The notes beneath the pieces are model-generated. The model was given only the letters and a program-made list of their open reading frames with translations, was not told the DNA's origin and ran no database searches. A program made the position numbers and the translations under genes. DNA of 64,000 nt, taken from NCBI RefSeq assembly GCF_051020975.1, contig NC_135033.1, positions 992,001-1,056,000 of the forward strand, in the 5' to 3' direction. How positions within the stretch are numbered: position 1 is the first letter of the stretch; the number at the start of each line of letters is the position of its first letter. Shown here piece by piece: positions 44,343-59,501 of the stretch. The stretch is from Osmia lignaria lignaria. Its lineage: Eukaryota; Arthropoda; Insecta; Hymenoptera; Megachilidae.

Positions 44343-47300
44343 ACATATCTAATGTAGATATAGTACTAATGATATTGTTATTATATGTTCATAGATCTGT
44401 GGGAGTGAATCAGTATATCACATTATATGGAGTGTACAAATAGTGCTAATGATATTGTTATTAAATGTACATTGATCTGTGGGTAGCAATCAGTATATGA
44501 CATTATATGTAATGTAGATGTAGTAATAATGATATTGTTAATAATGTACATTGATCTGTTGGAATGAATCTATAAATTACATTGTATCGAATGTAGATAT
44601 AGTGCTAATGATAATGTTATTAAATGTACATTGATCTGTGGGTAGCAATCAGTATATTACATTATGTCCCATGCAGATATAGTAACAAGATATTGTTATT
44701 AAATGTACATTGATCTGTGGGAATGAATCAGTATATTACGTTATATCAAAAGTACATATAGCACTAATGATATTGTTATTATATGTACATTGATCTGTGG
44801 GATCGAATCAGTATATTACGTTATATCTAGTGTAGATATGGTAACAATCACATTGGTACTAAATGTAGGTACATAGATCTGTTGGAATGTATCACTATAC
44901 GACATTATGTCTAATGTGGATATAGTAATAATGATATTGTTATTAAATGTACATTCATCTGTGGGAATGAATCAGTATATTACATTATATCGAATGTAGA
45001 TATAGTGCTAATGATATTGTTACTAAATGTACATTGACCTGTGGGTAGCAATCAGTATATTACATTATATCTATTGTAGATATGGTAATAATGACATTGG
45101 TACTAAATGTCGGTACATTGATCTGCTGGAATGTATTACTATATGACATTATATCTAATGTAGATATAGTAATAACGATATTGTTATTAAATGTACCTTG
45201 ATCTGTGCGAATCAGTCAGTATATTACATTATATCGAATGTAGATATAGTACTAATGATATTGTTATTACATGTACATTGATCTGTTGGAATGTATCTGC
45301 ATATGACATTACATATCGAATGTGGATCTAGTACCAATGATATTGTTATTAAATGTACATTGATCTGCGGGAAGGAATCAGTATATTACATTATATCTAA
45401 TGTAGATATGGTAATAATGATATTGTCATTAAATGTACATTGATCTGTGGGAATGAATCTGTATATTTCATTATATCGAATGTAGATATAGTGCTAATGA
45501 TATTGTTACTAAATGTACATTGACCTGTGGGTAGCAATCAGTATATTACATTATATCTATTGTAGATACGGTAATAATGACATTGGTACTAAATGTAGGT
45601 ACATTGATCTGCTGGAATGTATTACTATATGACATTATATCTAATGTAGATATAGTAATAACGATATTGTTATTAAATGTACATTGATCTGTGGGAATGA
45701 GTCAGTATATTACATTATATCGAATGTAGATATAGTACTAATGATATTGTTATTAAATGTACATTGATCTGTTGGAATGTATCTGCATATGATATTACAT
45801 ATCGAATGTGGATATAGTACCAATGATATTGTTATTAAATGTACATTGATCTGCGGGAACGAATCAGTATATTACATTATATCTAATGTAAATATGGTAA
45901 TAATGATATTGTCATTAAATGCACATTGATCTGTGGGAATGAATCTGTATATGACATTATACCTAATGTAGATATGGTAATAATGATATTGTTATTAAAT
46001 GTACATTGATCTGTGGGAATGAATCTGTATATGACATTATATCTAATGTAGATATAGTAATAATGATATTGTTATTAAATGTTCATTGATCTGTGGGAAT
46101 GAATCAGTATATTACGTTATATCAAATGTACATATGGTACTAATGATTTTGTTGTTAATTGTACATTACATATCTAATGTAGATATATTGCTAATGATAT
46201 TGTTATTAAATGTACATTGATCTGTGGGAATGAATCTGTATATGGCATTACACCTAATGTAGATATGGTAATAATGATATTGTTATTGAATGTACACTAC
46301 ATATCTAATGTAGATATAGTACCAATGATATTGTTATTAAATGTACCTTGATCTGTGGGATCGAATCAGTATATTACGTTATATCTAGTGTAGATATGGT
46401 AACAATCACATTGGTACTATATGTAGGTACGTAGATCTGTTGGAATGTATCACTATACGACATTATGTCTAATGTAGATATAGTAATAATGATATTGTTA
46501 TTAAATGTACATTGATCTGTGGGAATGAGTCAGTATATTACATTATATCGAATGTAGATATAGTACTAATGATATTGTCATTAAATGTACATTGATCTGT
46601 TGGAATGTATCTGCATATGACATTACATATCGAATGTGGATATAGTACCAATGATATTGTTATTAAATGTACATTGATCTGCGGGAAGGAATCAGTATAT
46701 TACATTATATCTAATGTAGATATGGTAATAATGATATTGTCATTAAATGTACATTGATCTGTGGGAATGAATCTGTATATTTCATTATATCGAATGTAGA
46801 TATAGTGGTAATGATATTGTTACTAAATGTACATTGACCTGTGGGTAGCAATCAGTATATTACATTATATCTATTGTATATATGGTAATAATGACATTGG
46901 TACTAAATGTAGGTACATTGATCTGCTGGAATGTATTACTATATGACATTACATATCGAATGTGGATATAGTACCAATGATATTGTTATTAAATGTACAT
47001 TGACCTGTGGGAATGAATCAGTATATTACGTTATATCAAAAGTACATATAGCACTAATGATATTGTTATTATATGTACATTGATCTGTGGGATCGAATCA
47101 GTATATTACGTTATATCTAGTGTAGATATGGTAACAATCACATTGGTACTAAATGTAGGTACATAGATCTGTTGGAATGTATCACTATACGACATTATGT
47201 CTAATGTGGATATAGTAATAATGATATTGTTATTAAATGTACATTCATCTGTGGGAATGAATCAGTATATTACATTATATCGAATGTAGATATAGTGCTA

Positions 47301-47942
47301 ATGATATTGTTACTAAATGTACATTGACCTGTGGGTAGCAATCAGTATATTACATTATATCTATTTTAGATATGGTAATAATGACATTGGTACTAAATGT
47401 AGGTACATTGATCTGCTGGAATGTATTACTATATGACATTATATCTAATGTAGATATAGTAATAACGATATTGTTATTAAATGTACCTTGATCTGTGCGA
47501 ATCAGTCAGTATATTACATTATATCGAATGTAGATATAGTACTAATGATATTGTTATTACATGTACATTGATCTGTTGGAATGTATCTGCATATGACATT
47601 ACATATCGAATGTGGATCTAGTACCAATGATATTGTTATTAAATGTACATTGATCTGCGGGAAGGAATCAGTATATTACATTATATCTAATGTAGATACG
47701 GTAATAATGATATTGTCGTTAAATGTACATTGATCTGTGGGAATGGATCTGTATATGGCATTACACTTAATGTAGATATGGTAATAATGATATTGTTATT
47801 GAATGTACACTACATATCTAATGTAGATATAGTACCAATGATATTGTTATTAAATGCACATTGATCTGTGGGAATGAATCAGTATATTACATTGTCTCTA
47901 TTGTAGATATGGTAATAATGATATTGATACGAAATGTACATT
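44343..47942. repeat. R-cycle 35 (3,600 bp)
   Basis: Unit order: R-S-T-U-V-w-G-H-I-E-F-A-B-C-D-E-F-A-B-C-J-K-L-M-a-m-G-H-A-B-C-D-E-F/B-w-G-H-I-E-F-A-B-C-a-m-Y. It has two a-m pairs and an F/B chimera at 46920-47001. The last m takes an X-like end (AAATGCACATT), which deletes Z-X (131 bp) relative to cycle 41. Confidence 0.82.
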
Positions 47943-49146
47943 ACATATCTAATGTAGATATAGTACTAATGATATTGTTATTATATGTACATAGATCTGT
48001 GGGTAGCAATCAGTATATGACATTATATCTAACGTAGATATAGTAATAATGATATTGTTAATAATGTACATTGATCTGTGGGAATGAATCTATAAATTAG
48101 ATTGTATCGAATGTAGATATAGTGCTAATGATATTGTTATTAAATGTACATTGATCTGTGGGATCGAATCAGTATATTACGTTATATCTAGTGTAGATAT
48201 GGTAACAATCACATTGGTACTAAATGTAGGTACATAGATCTGTTGGAATGTATCACTATACGACATTATGTCTAATGTAGATATAGTAATAATGATATTG
48301 TTATTATATGTACATTGATCTGTGGGAATGTGTCAGTATATTACATTATATCGAATGCAGATATAGTACTAATGATATTGTTATTAAATGTACATTGATC
48401 TGTTGGAATGTATCTGCATATGACATTACATATCCAATGTGGATATAGTACCAATGATATTGTGATTAAATGTACATTGATCTGTGGGAAGGAATCAGTA
48501 TATTACATTATATCTAATGTAGATATGGTAATAATGATATTGTCATTAAATGTACATTGATCTGAGGGAATGAATCTGTATATTTCATTATATCGAATGT
48601 AGATGTGGTGCTAATGATATTGTTATTATATGTACATTGATCTGTGGGATCGAATCAGTATATTACGTTATATCTAGTGTAGATATGGTAACAATCACAT
48701 TGGTACTAAATGTAGGTACATTGATCTGTTGGAATGTATCTGCATATGACATTACATATCGAATGTAGATATAGTACTAATGATATTGTTGTTAAATGTA
48801 CATTGATCTGTGGGTAGTAATCAGTATATTACATTATATCTAATGTAGATATGGTGATAATGATATTGTTATTAAATGTACATTACATACCGAATGTAGA
48901 TACAGTACTACTGATATTGTTATTAAATGTACATTGATCTGTGGGTAGTAATCAGTATATTGCAATATATCTAATGTAGATATGGTAATAATGATTTTGT
49001 TGTTAAATGTACATTACATATCTAATGTAAATATAGTAATAATGATATTGTTATTAAATGCACATTGATCTGTGGGAATGAATCAGTATATTACATTGTC
49101 TCTAATGTAGATATGGTAATAATGATATTGATACGAAATGTACATT
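47943..49146. repeat. R-cycle 36 (1,204 bp)
   Basis: Unit order: R-T-U-G-H-A-B-C-d-G-b-O-P-q-X-Y. The linked marks TATCCAATGTGG, TTGTGATTAAATG (48460) and CTGAGGGAATG recur in cycles 37 and 42. Confidence 0.83.
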
Positions 49147-50915
49147 ACATATCTAATGTAGATATAGTACTAATGATATTGTTATTATATGTTCATAGAT
49201 CTGTGGGAATGAATCAGTATATCACATTATATGGAGTGTACAAATAGTGCTAATGATATTGTTATTAAATGTACATTGATCTGTGGGTAGCAATCAGTAT
49301 ATGACATTATATCTAATGTAGATATAGTAATAATGATATTGTTAATAATGTACATTGATCTGTTGGAATGAATCTATAAATTACATTGTGTCGAATGTAG
49401 ATATAGTGCTAATGATAATGTTATTAAATTTACATTGATCTGTGGGTAGCAATCAGTATATTACATTATGTCCCATGCAGATATAGTAACAAGATATTGT
49501 TATTAAATGTACATTGATCTGTGGGAATGAATCAGTATATTACGTTATATCAAATGTACATATAGCACTAGTGATATTGTTATTATATGTACATTGATCT
49601 GTGGGATCGAATCAGTATATTACGTTATATCTAGTGTAGATATGGTAACAATCACATTGGTACTATATGTAGGTACGTAGATCTGTTGGAATGTATCACT
49701 ATACGACATTATGTCTAATGTAGATATAGTAATAATGATATTGTTATTAAATGTACATTGATCTGTGGGAATGAGTCAGTATATTACATTATATCGAATG
49801 TAGATATAGTACTAATGATATTGTTATTAAATGTACATTGATCTGTTGGAATGTATCTGCATATGACATTACATATCGAATGTAGATACAGTACTACTGA
49901 TATTGTTATTAAATGTACATTGATCTGTGGGATCGAATCAGTATATTACGTTATATCTAGTGTAGATATGGTAACAATCACATTGGTACTAAATGTAGGT
50001 ACATAGATCTGTTGGAATGTATCACTATACGACATTATGTCTAATGTAGATATAGTAATAATGATATTGTTATTAAATGTACATTGATCTGTGGGAATGT
50101 GTCAGTATATTACATTATATCGAATGCAGATATAGTACTAATGATATTGTTATTAAATGTACATTGATCTGTTGGAATGTATCTGCATATGACATTACAT
50201 ATCCAATGTGGATATAGTACCAATGATATTGTGATTAAATGTACATTGATCTGTGGGAAGGAATCAGTATATTACATTATATCTAATGTAGATATGGTAA
50301 TAATGATATTGTCATTAAATGTACATTGATCTGAGGGAATGAATCTGTATATTTCATTATATCGAATGTAGATGTGGTGCTAATGATATTGTTATTATAT
50401 GTACATTGATCTGTGGGATCGAATCAGTATATTACGTTATATCTAGTGTAGATATGGTAACAATCACATTGGTACTAAATGTAGGTACATTGATCTGTTG
50501 GAATGTATCTGCATATGACATTACATATCGAATGTAGATATAGTACTAATGATATTGTTGTTAAATGTACATTGATCTGTGGGTAGTAATCAGTATATTA
50601 CATTATATCTAATGTAGATATGGTGATAATGATATTGTTATTAAATGTACATTACATACCGAATGTAGATACAGTACTACTGATATTGTTATTAAATGTA
50701 CATTGATCTGTGGGTAGTAATCAGTATATTGCAATATATCTAATGTAGATATGGTAATAATGATTTTGTTGTTAAATGTACATTACATATCTAATGTAAA
50801 TATAGTAATAATGATATTGTTATTAAATGCACATTGATCTGTGGGAATGAATCAGTATATTACATTGTCTCTAATGTAGATATGGTAATAATGATATTGA
50901 TACGAAATGTACATT
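49147..50915. repeat. R-cycle 37 (1,769 bp)
   Basis: Unit order: R-S-T-U-V-W-G-H-A-b/P-G-H-A-B-C-d-G-b-O-P-q-X-Y. From G at 49922 it repeats 48153 onward exactly 1,769 bp later. Confidence 0.83.
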
Positions 50916-51822
50916 ACATATCTAATGTAGATATAGTACTAATGATATTGTTATTATATGTTCATAGATCTGTGGGAATGAATCAGTATATCACATTATA
51001 TGGAGTGTACAAATAGTGCTAATGATATTGTTATTAAATGTACATTGATCTGTGGGTAGCAATCAGTATATGACATTATATCTAATGTAGATATAGTAAT
51101 AATGATATTGTTAATAATGTACATTGATCTGTTGGAATGAATCTATAAATTACATTGTGTCGAATGTAGATATAGTGCTAATGATAATGTTATTAAATGT
51201 ACATTGATCTGTGGGAATGAATCAGTATATTACGTTATATCAAATGTACATATAGCACTAGTGATATTGTTATTATATGTACATTGATCTGTGGGATCGA
51301 ATCAGTATATTACGTTATATCTAGTGTAGATATGGTAACAATCACATTGGTACTATATGTAGGTACGTAGATCTGTTGGAATGTATCACTATACGACATT
51401 ATGTCTAATGTAGATATAGTAATAATGATATTGTTATTAAATGTACATTGATCTGTGGGAATGAGTCAGTATATTACATTATATCGAATGTAGATATAGT
51501 ACTAATGATATTGTTATTAAATGTACATTGATCTGTTGGAATGTATCTGCATATGACATTACATATCGAATGTAGATACAGTACTACTGATATTGTTATT
51601 AAATGTACATTGATCTGTGGGTAGTAATCAGTATATTGCAATATATCTAATGTAGATATGGTAATAATGATTTTGTTGTTAAATGTACATTACATATCTA
51701 ATGTAAATATAGTAATAATGATATTGTTACTAAATGCACATTGATCTGTGGGAATGAATCAGTATATTACATTGTCTCTAATGTAGATATGGTAGTAATG
51801 ATATTGATACGAAATGTACATT
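50916..51822. repeat. R-cycle 38 (907 bp)
   Basis: Unit order: R-S-T-U-W-G-H-A-b/P-q-X-Y. V has been lost precisely (79 bp) compared with cycle 37. Confidence 0.83.
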
Positions 51823-53916
51823 ACATATCTAATGTAGATATAGTACTAATGATATTGTTATTATATGTTCATAGATCTGTGGGAGTGAATCAGTATATCA
51901 CATTATATGGAGTGTACAAATAGTGCTAATGATATTGTTATTAAATGTACATTGATCTGTGGGTAGCAATCAGTATATGACATTATATCTAATGTAGATA
52001 TAGTAATAATGATATTGTTAATAATGTACATTGATCTGTTGGAATGAATCTATAAATTACATTGTATCGAATGTAGATATAGTGCTAATGATATTGTTAT
52101 TAAATGTACATTGATCTGCGGGAAGGAATCAGTATATTACATTATATCTAATGTAGATATGGTAATAATGATATTGTCATTAAATGTACATTGATCTGTG
52201 GGAATGAATCTGTATATTTCATTATATCGAATGTAGATATAGTGGTAATGATATTGTTACTAAATGTACATTGACCTGTGGGTAGCAATCAGTATATTAC
52301 ATTATATCTATTGTAGATATGGTAATAATGACATTGGTACTAAATGTAGGTACATTGATCTGCTGGAATGTATTACTATATGACATTATATCTAATGTAG
52401 ATATAGTACTAATGATATTGTTATTAAATGTACATTGATCTGTTGGAATGTATTTGCATATGACATTACATATCGAATGTGGATATAGTACCAATGATAT
52501 TGTTATTAAATGTACATTGACCTGTGGGAATGAATCAGTATATTACGTTATATCAAAAGTACATATAGCACTAATGATATTGTTATTATATGTACATTGA
52601 TCTGTGGGATCGAATCAGTATATTACGTTATATCTAGTGTAGATATGGTAACAATCACATTGGTACTAAATGTAGGTACATAGATCTGTTGGAATGTATC
52701 ACTATACGACATTATGTCTAATGTGGATATAGTAATAATGATATTGTTATTAAATGTACATTCATCTGTGGGAATGAACCAGTATATTACATTATATCGA
52801 ATGTAGATATAGTGCTAATGATATTGTTACTAAATGTACATTGACCTGTGGGTAGCAATCAGTATATTACATTATATCTATTGTAGATATGGTAATAATG
52901 ACATTGGTACTAACTGTAGGTACATTGATCTGCTGGAATGTATTACTATATGACATTATATCTAATGTAGATATAGTAATAACGATATTGTTATTAAATG
53001 TACATTGATCTGTGGGAATGAGTCAGTATATTACATTATATCGAATGTAGATATAGTACTAATGATATTGTTATTAAATGTACATTGATCTGTTGGAATG
53101 TATCTGCATATGATATTACATATCGAATGTGGATATAGTACCAATGATATTGTTATTAAATGTACATTGATCTGCGGGAAGGAATCAGTATATTACATTA
53201 TATCTAATGTAAATATGGTAATAATGATATTGTCATTAAATGCACATTGATCTGTGGGAATGAATCTGTATATGACATTATACCTAATGTAGATATGGTA
53301 ATAATGATATTGTTATTAAATGTACATTGATCTGTGGGAATGAATCTGTATATGACATTATATCTAATGTAGATATAGTAATAATGATATTGTTATTAAA
53401 TGTTCATTGATCTGTGGGAATGAATCAGTATATTACGTTATATCAAATGTACATATGGTACTAATGATTTTGTTGTTAATTGTACATTACATATCTAATG
53501 TAGATATATTGCTAATGATATTGTTATTAAATGTACATTGATCTGTGGGTAGCAATCAGTATATTATATTATATCCCATGTAGATATCGTAATAATGACA
53601 TTGGTATTAAATGTAGGTACATTGATCTGTTGGAATGTATCTGCATATGACATTACATATCGAATGTGGATATAGTACTAATGATATTGTTGTTAAATGT
53701 ACATTGATCTGTGGGTAGTAATCAGTATATTACATTATATCTAATGTAGATATGGTGATAATGATATTGTTATTAAATGTACATTACATATCGAATGTAG
53801 ATACAGTACTACTGATATTGTTACTAAATGTACATTGATCTGTGGGTAGTAATCAGTATATTGCAATATATCTAATGTAGATATGGTAATAATGATATTG
53901 ATACGAAATGTACATT
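51823..53916. repeat. R-cycle 39 (2,094 bp)
   Basis: Unit order: R-S-T-U-C-D-E-f-B-w-G-H-I-E-F-A-B-C-J-K-L-M-N-b-O-P-Q. U runs straight into C. The private I allele GGAATGAACC (52771) recurs at 55612. Confidence 0.83.
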
Positions 53917-54663
53917 ACATATCTAATGTAGATATAGTACTAATGATATTGTTATTATGTGTTCATAGATCTGTGGGAATGAATCAGTATATCACATTAT
54001 ATGGAATGTACAAATAGTGCTCATGATATTGTTATTAAATGTACATTGATCTGTGGGTAGCAATCAGTATATGACATTATATCTAATGTAGATATAGTAA
54101 TAATGATATTGTTAATAATGTACATTGATCTGTTGGAATGAATCTATAAATTACATTGTATCGAATGTAGATATAGTGCTAATGATATTGTCATTAAATG
54201 TACATTGATCTGTGGGAATGAATCTGTATATCTCATTATATCGAATGTAGATGTGGTGCTAATGATATTGTTATTATATGTACATTGATCTGTGGGATCG
54301 AATCAGTATATTACGTTATATCTAGTGTAGATATGGTAACAATCACATTGGTACTAAATGTAGGTACATTGATCTGTTGGAATGTATCTGCATATGACAT
54401 TACATATCGAATGTAGATACAGTACTACTGATATTGTTATTAAATGTACATTGATCTGTGGGTAGTAATCAGTATATTGCAATATATCTAATGTAGATAT
54501 GGTAATAATGATTTTGTTGTTAAATGTACATTACATATCTAATGTAAATATAGTAATAATGATATTGTTACTAAATGCACATTGATCTGTGGGAATGAAT
54601 CAGTATATTACATTGTCTCTAATGTAGATATGGTAGTAATGATATTGATACGAAATGTACATT
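53917..54663. repeat. R-cycle 40 (747 bp)
   Basis: Unit order: R-S-T-U-d-G-b/P-q-X-Y. U jumps to d. From b/P onward it begins the second copy of the 2,841-bp-offset duplication. Confidence 0.83.
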
Positions 54664-55197
54664 ACATATCTAATGTAGATATAGTACTAATGATATTGTT
54701 ATTATATGTTCATAGATCTGTGGGAGTGAATCAGTATATCACATTATATGGAGTGTACAAATAGTGCTAATGATATTGTTATTAAATGTACATTGATCTG
54801 TGGGTAGCAATCAGTATATGACATTATATCTAATGTAGATATAGTAATAATGATATTGTTAATAATGTACATTGATCTGTTGGAATGAATCTATAAATTA
54901 CATTGTATCGAATGTAGATATAGTGCTAATGATATTGTTATTAAATGTACATTGATCTGCGGGAAGGAATCAGTATATTACATTATATCTAATGTAGATA
55001 TGGTAATAATGATATTGTCATTAAATGTACATTGATCTGTGGGAATGAATCTGTATATTTCATTATATCGAATGTAGATATAGTGGTAATGATATTGTTA
55101 CTAAATGTACATTGACCTGTGGGTAGCAATCAGTATATTACATTATATCTATTGTAGATATGGTAATAATGACATTGGTACTAAATGTAGGTACATT

Positions 55198-55277
55198 GAT
55201 CTGCTGGAATGTATTACTATATGACATTATATCTAATGTAGATATAGTACTAATGATATTGTTATTAAATGTACATT
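55198..55277. repeat. Unit f (80 bp), variant of F
   Basis: It has the F head, but the tail is TATAGTACTAATGATATTG, as in A. It precedes B, w or A instead of the normal F to A step. Confidence 0.82.
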
Positions 55278-57407
55278 GATCTGTTGGAATGTATTTGCAT
55301 ATGGCATTACATATCGAATGTGGATATAGTACCAATGATATTGTTATTAAATGTACATTGACCTGTGGGAATGAATCAGTATATTACGTTATATCAAAAG
55401 TACATATAGCACTAATGATATTGTTATTATATGTACATTGATCTGTGGGATCGAATCAGTATATTACGTTATATCTAGTGTAGATATGGTAACAATCACA
55501 TTGGTACTAAATGTAGGTACATAGATCTGTTGGAATGTATCACTATACGACATTATGTCTAATGTGGATATAGTAATAATGATATTGTTATTAAATGTAC
55601 ATTCATCTGTGGGAATGAACCAGTATATTACATTATATCGAATGTAGATATAGTGCTAATGATATTGTTACTAAATGTACATTGACCTGTGGGTAGCAAT
55701 CAGTATATTACATTATATCTATTGTAGATATGGTAATAATGACATTGGTACTAACTGTAGGTACATTGATCTGCTGGAATGTATTACTATATGACATTAT
55801 ATCTAATGTAGATATAGTAATAACGATATTGTTATTAAATGTACATTGATCTGTGGGAATGAATCTGTATATTTCATTATATCGAATGTAGATATAGTGC
55901 TAATGATATTGTTACTAAATGTACATTGACCTGTGGGTAGCAATCAGTATATTACATTATATCTATTGTAGATATGGTAATAATGACATTGGTACTAAAT
56001 GTAGGTACATTGATCTGCTGGAATGTATTACTATATGACATTATATCTAATGTAGATATAGTAATAACGATATTGTTATTAAATGTACATTGATCTGTGG
56101 GAATGAGTCAGTATATTACATTATATCGAATGTAGATATAGTACTAATGATATTGTTATTAAATGTACATTGATCTGTTGGAATGTATCTGCATATGATA
56201 TTACATATCGAATGTGGATATAGTACCAATGATATTGTTATTAAATGTACATTGATCTGCGGGAAGGAATCAGTATATTACATTATATCTAATGTAAATA
56301 TGGTAATAATGATATTGTCATTAAATGCACATTGATCTGTGGGAATGAATCTGTATATGACATTATACCTAATGTAGATATGGTAATAATGATATTGTTA
56401 TTAAATGTACATTGATCTGTGGGAATGAATCTGTATATGACATTATATCTAATGTAGATATAGTAATAATGATATTGTTATTAAATGTTCATTGATCTGT
56501 GGGAATGAATCAGTATATTACGTTATATCAAATGTACATATGGTACTAATGATTTTGTTGTTAATTGTACATTACATATCTAATGTAGATATATTGCTAA
56601 TGATATTGTTATTAAATGTACATTGATCTGTGGGAATGAATCTGTATATGGCATTACACCTAATGTAGATATGGTAATAATGATATTGTTATTGAATGTA
56701 CACTACATATCTAATGTAGATATAGTACCAATGATATTGTTATTAAATGTACCTTGATCTGTGGGATCGAATCAGTATATTACGTTATATCTAGTGTAGA
56801 TATGGTAACAATCACATTGGTACTATATGTAGGTACGTAGATCTGTTGGAATGTATCACTATACGACATTATGTCTAATGTAGATATAGTAATAATGATA
56901 TTGTTATTAAATGTACATTGATCTGTGGGAATGAGTCAGTATATTACATTATATCGAATGTAGATATAGTACTAATGATATTGTCATTAAATGTACATTG
57001 ATCTGTTGGAATGTATCTGCATATGACATTACATATCGAATGTGGATATAGTACCAATGATATTGTTATTAAATGTACATTGATCTGCGGGAAGGAATCA
57101 GTATATTACATTATATCTAATGTAGATATGGTAATAATGATATTGTCATTAAATGTACATTGATCTGTGGGAATGAATCTGTATATTTCATTATATCGAA
57201 TGTAGATATAGTGGTAATGATATTGTTACTAAATGTACATTGACCTGTGGGTAGCAATCAGTATATTACATTATATCTATTGTATATATGGTAATAATGA
57301 CATTGGTACTAAATGTAGGTACATTGATCTGCTGGAATGTATTACTATATGACATTACATATCGAATGTGGATATAGTACCAATGATATTGTTATTAAAT
57401 GTACATT

Positions 57408-57487
57408 GACCTGTGGGAATGAATCAGTATATTACGTTATATCAAAAGTACATATAGCACTAATGATATTGTTATTATATGTACATT
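57408..57487. repeat. Unit w (80 bp), variant of W
   Basis: Diagnostic motif ATCAAAAGTACATATAGCAC (another allele has CAAATGCACATATAG), then TAATGATATTG. It precedes G. Confidence 0.83.
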
Positions 57488-57651
57488 GATCTGTGGGATC
57501 GAATCAGTATATTACGTTATATCTAGTGTAGATATGGTAACAATCACATTGGTACTAAATGTAGGTACATAGATCTGTTGGAATGTATCACTATACGACA
57601 TTATGTCTAATGTGGATATAGTAATAATGATATTGTTATTAAATGTACATT

Positions 57652-57731
57652 CATCTGTGGGAATGAATCAGTATATTACATTATATCGAATGTAGATATA
57701 GTGCTAATGATATTGTTACTAAATGTACATT
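57652..57731. repeat. Unit I (80 bp), reference copy
   Basis: It starts CATCTG instead of GATCTG and contains TATAGTGCTAATG with tail TTACTAAATG. It sits between H and E in almost every copy. Confidence 0.84.
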
Positions 57732-58137
57732 GACCTGTGGGTAGCAATCAGTATATTACATTATATCTATTGTAGATATGGTAATAATGACATTGGTACT
57801 AAATGTAGGTACATTGATCTGCTGGAATGTATTACTATATGACATTATATCTAATGTAGATATAGTAATAACGATATTGTTATTAAATGTACCTTGATCT
57901 GTGCGAATCAGTCAGTATATTACATTATATCGAATGTAGATATAGTACTAATGATATTGTTATTACATGTACATTGATCTGTTGGAATGTATCTGCATAT
58001 GACATTACATATCGAATGTGGATCTAGTACCAATGATATTGTTATTAAATGTACATTGATCTGCGGGAAGGAATCAGTATATTACATTATATCTAATGTA
58101 GATACGGTAATAATGATATTGTCATTAAATGTACATT

Positions 58138-58217
58138 GATCTGTGGGAATGAATCTGTATATGGCATTACACCTAATGTAGATATGGTAATAATGATATT
58201 GTTATTGAATGTACACT
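58138..58217. repeat. Unit a (80 bp), reference copy
   Basis: Diagnostic motif CTGTATATGGCATTACACC, ending ATTGAATGTACACT. It follows C (or M) and is always followed by short unit m. Confidence 0.85.
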
Positions 58218-58268
58218 ACATATCTAATGTAGATATAGTACCAATGATATTGTTATTACATGTACCTT
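58218..58268. repeat. Short unit m (51 bp), reference copy
   Basis: It begins ACATATCTAATG, contains GATATAGTACCAATG and ends ACATGTACCTT. It is seen only after a. The AGTACC allele ties it to the B unit. Confidence 0.86.
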
Positions 58269-58348
58269 GATCTGTGGGAATGAATCAGTATATTACATTA
58301 TATGGAACGTTGATATGGTAATAATGATTTTGTTGTTAAATGTACATT
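58269..58348. repeat. Unit Z (80 bp), reference copy
   Basis: Diagnostic motif TATATGGAACGTTGATATGG, with tail GATTTTGTTGTTAAATG. It follows m and precedes X. Confidence 0.85.
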
Positions 58349-58399
58349 ACATATCTAATGTAAATATAGTAATAATGATATTGTTATTAAATGCACATT
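58349..58399. repeat. Short unit X (51 bp), reference copy
   Basis: It contains AATGTAAATATAGTAATAAT and ends AAATGCACATT. It follows Z or q and precedes Y. Confidence 0.87.
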
Positions 58400-58479
58400 G
58401 ATCTGTGGGAATGAATAAGTATATTACATTGTCTCTAATGTAGATATGGTAATAATGATATTGATACGAAATGTACATT
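58400..58479. repeat. Unit Y (80 bp), reference copy
   Basis: Diagnostic motif ACATTGTCTCTAATGTAG (or TTGGCTCTAATG), with tail GATATTGATACGAAATG. This copy has a private GAATAAGTATATT change. It precedes R. Confidence 0.86.
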
Positions 58480-59421
58480 ACATATCTAATGTAGATATAG
58501 TACTAATGATATTGTTATTATATGTACATAGATCTGTGGGTAGCAATCAGTATATGACATTATATCTAACGTAGATATAGTAATAATGATATTGTCAATA
58601 ATGTACATTGATCTGTGGGAATGAATCTATAAATTATATTGTATCGAATGTAGATATAGTGCTAATGATATTGTTATTAAATGTACATTGATCTGTGGGA
58701 TCGAATCAGTATATTACGTTATATCTAGTGTAGATATGGTAACAATCACATTGGTACAAAATGTAGGTACATTGATCTGCTGGAATGTATTACTATATGA
58801 CATTACATATCGAATGTGGATATAGTACCAATGATATTGTTATTAAATGTACATTGATCTGCGGGAAGGAATCAGTATATTACATTATATCTAATGTAGA
58901 TATGGTAATAATGATATTGTCATTAAATGTACATTGATCTGTGGGAATGAATCTGTATATTTCATTATATCGAATGTAGATATAGTGGTAATGATATTGT
59001 TACTAAATGTACATTGACCTGTGGGTAGCAATCAGTATATTACATTATATCTATTGTATATATGGTAATAATGACATTGGTACTAAATGTAGGTACATAG
59101 ATCTGTTGGAATGTATCACTATACGACATTATGTCTAATGTAGATATAGTAATAATGATATTATTATTAAATGTACATTGATCTGTGGGAATGAGTCAGT
59201 ATATTACATTATATCGAATGCAGATATAGTACTAATGATATTGTTATTAAATGTACATTGATCTGTTGGAATGTATCTGCATATGACATTACATATCCAA
59301 TGTGGATATAGTACCAATGATATTGTGATTAAATGTACATTGATCTGTGGGAAGGAATCAGTATATTACATTATATCTAATGTAGATATGGTAATAATGA
59401 TATTGTCATTAAATGTACATT

Positions 59422-59501
59422 GATCTGAGGGAATGAATCTGTATATTTCATTATATCGAATGTAGATGTGGTGCTAATGATATTGTTATTATATGTACAT
59501 T
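59422..59501. repeat. Unit d (80 bp), variant of D
   Basis: It has the D head, but GTAGATGTGGTGCTAATG and the tail TTATTATATGTACATT. It precedes G instead of E. Confidence 0.82.

Larger units (their letters stand above)
54664..58479. repeat. R-cycle 41 (3,816 bp, longest)
   Basis: Unit order: R-S-T-U-C-D-E-f-B-w-G-H-I-E-F-D-E-F-A-B-C-J-K-L-M-a-m-G-H-A-B-C-D-E-F/B-w-G-H-I-E-F-A-B-C-a-m-Z-X-Y. Up to about 55863 it copies cycle 39; from there it copies cycle 35 at an offset of 10,406 bp. It is thus a junction of two earlier segments. Confidence 0.82.
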
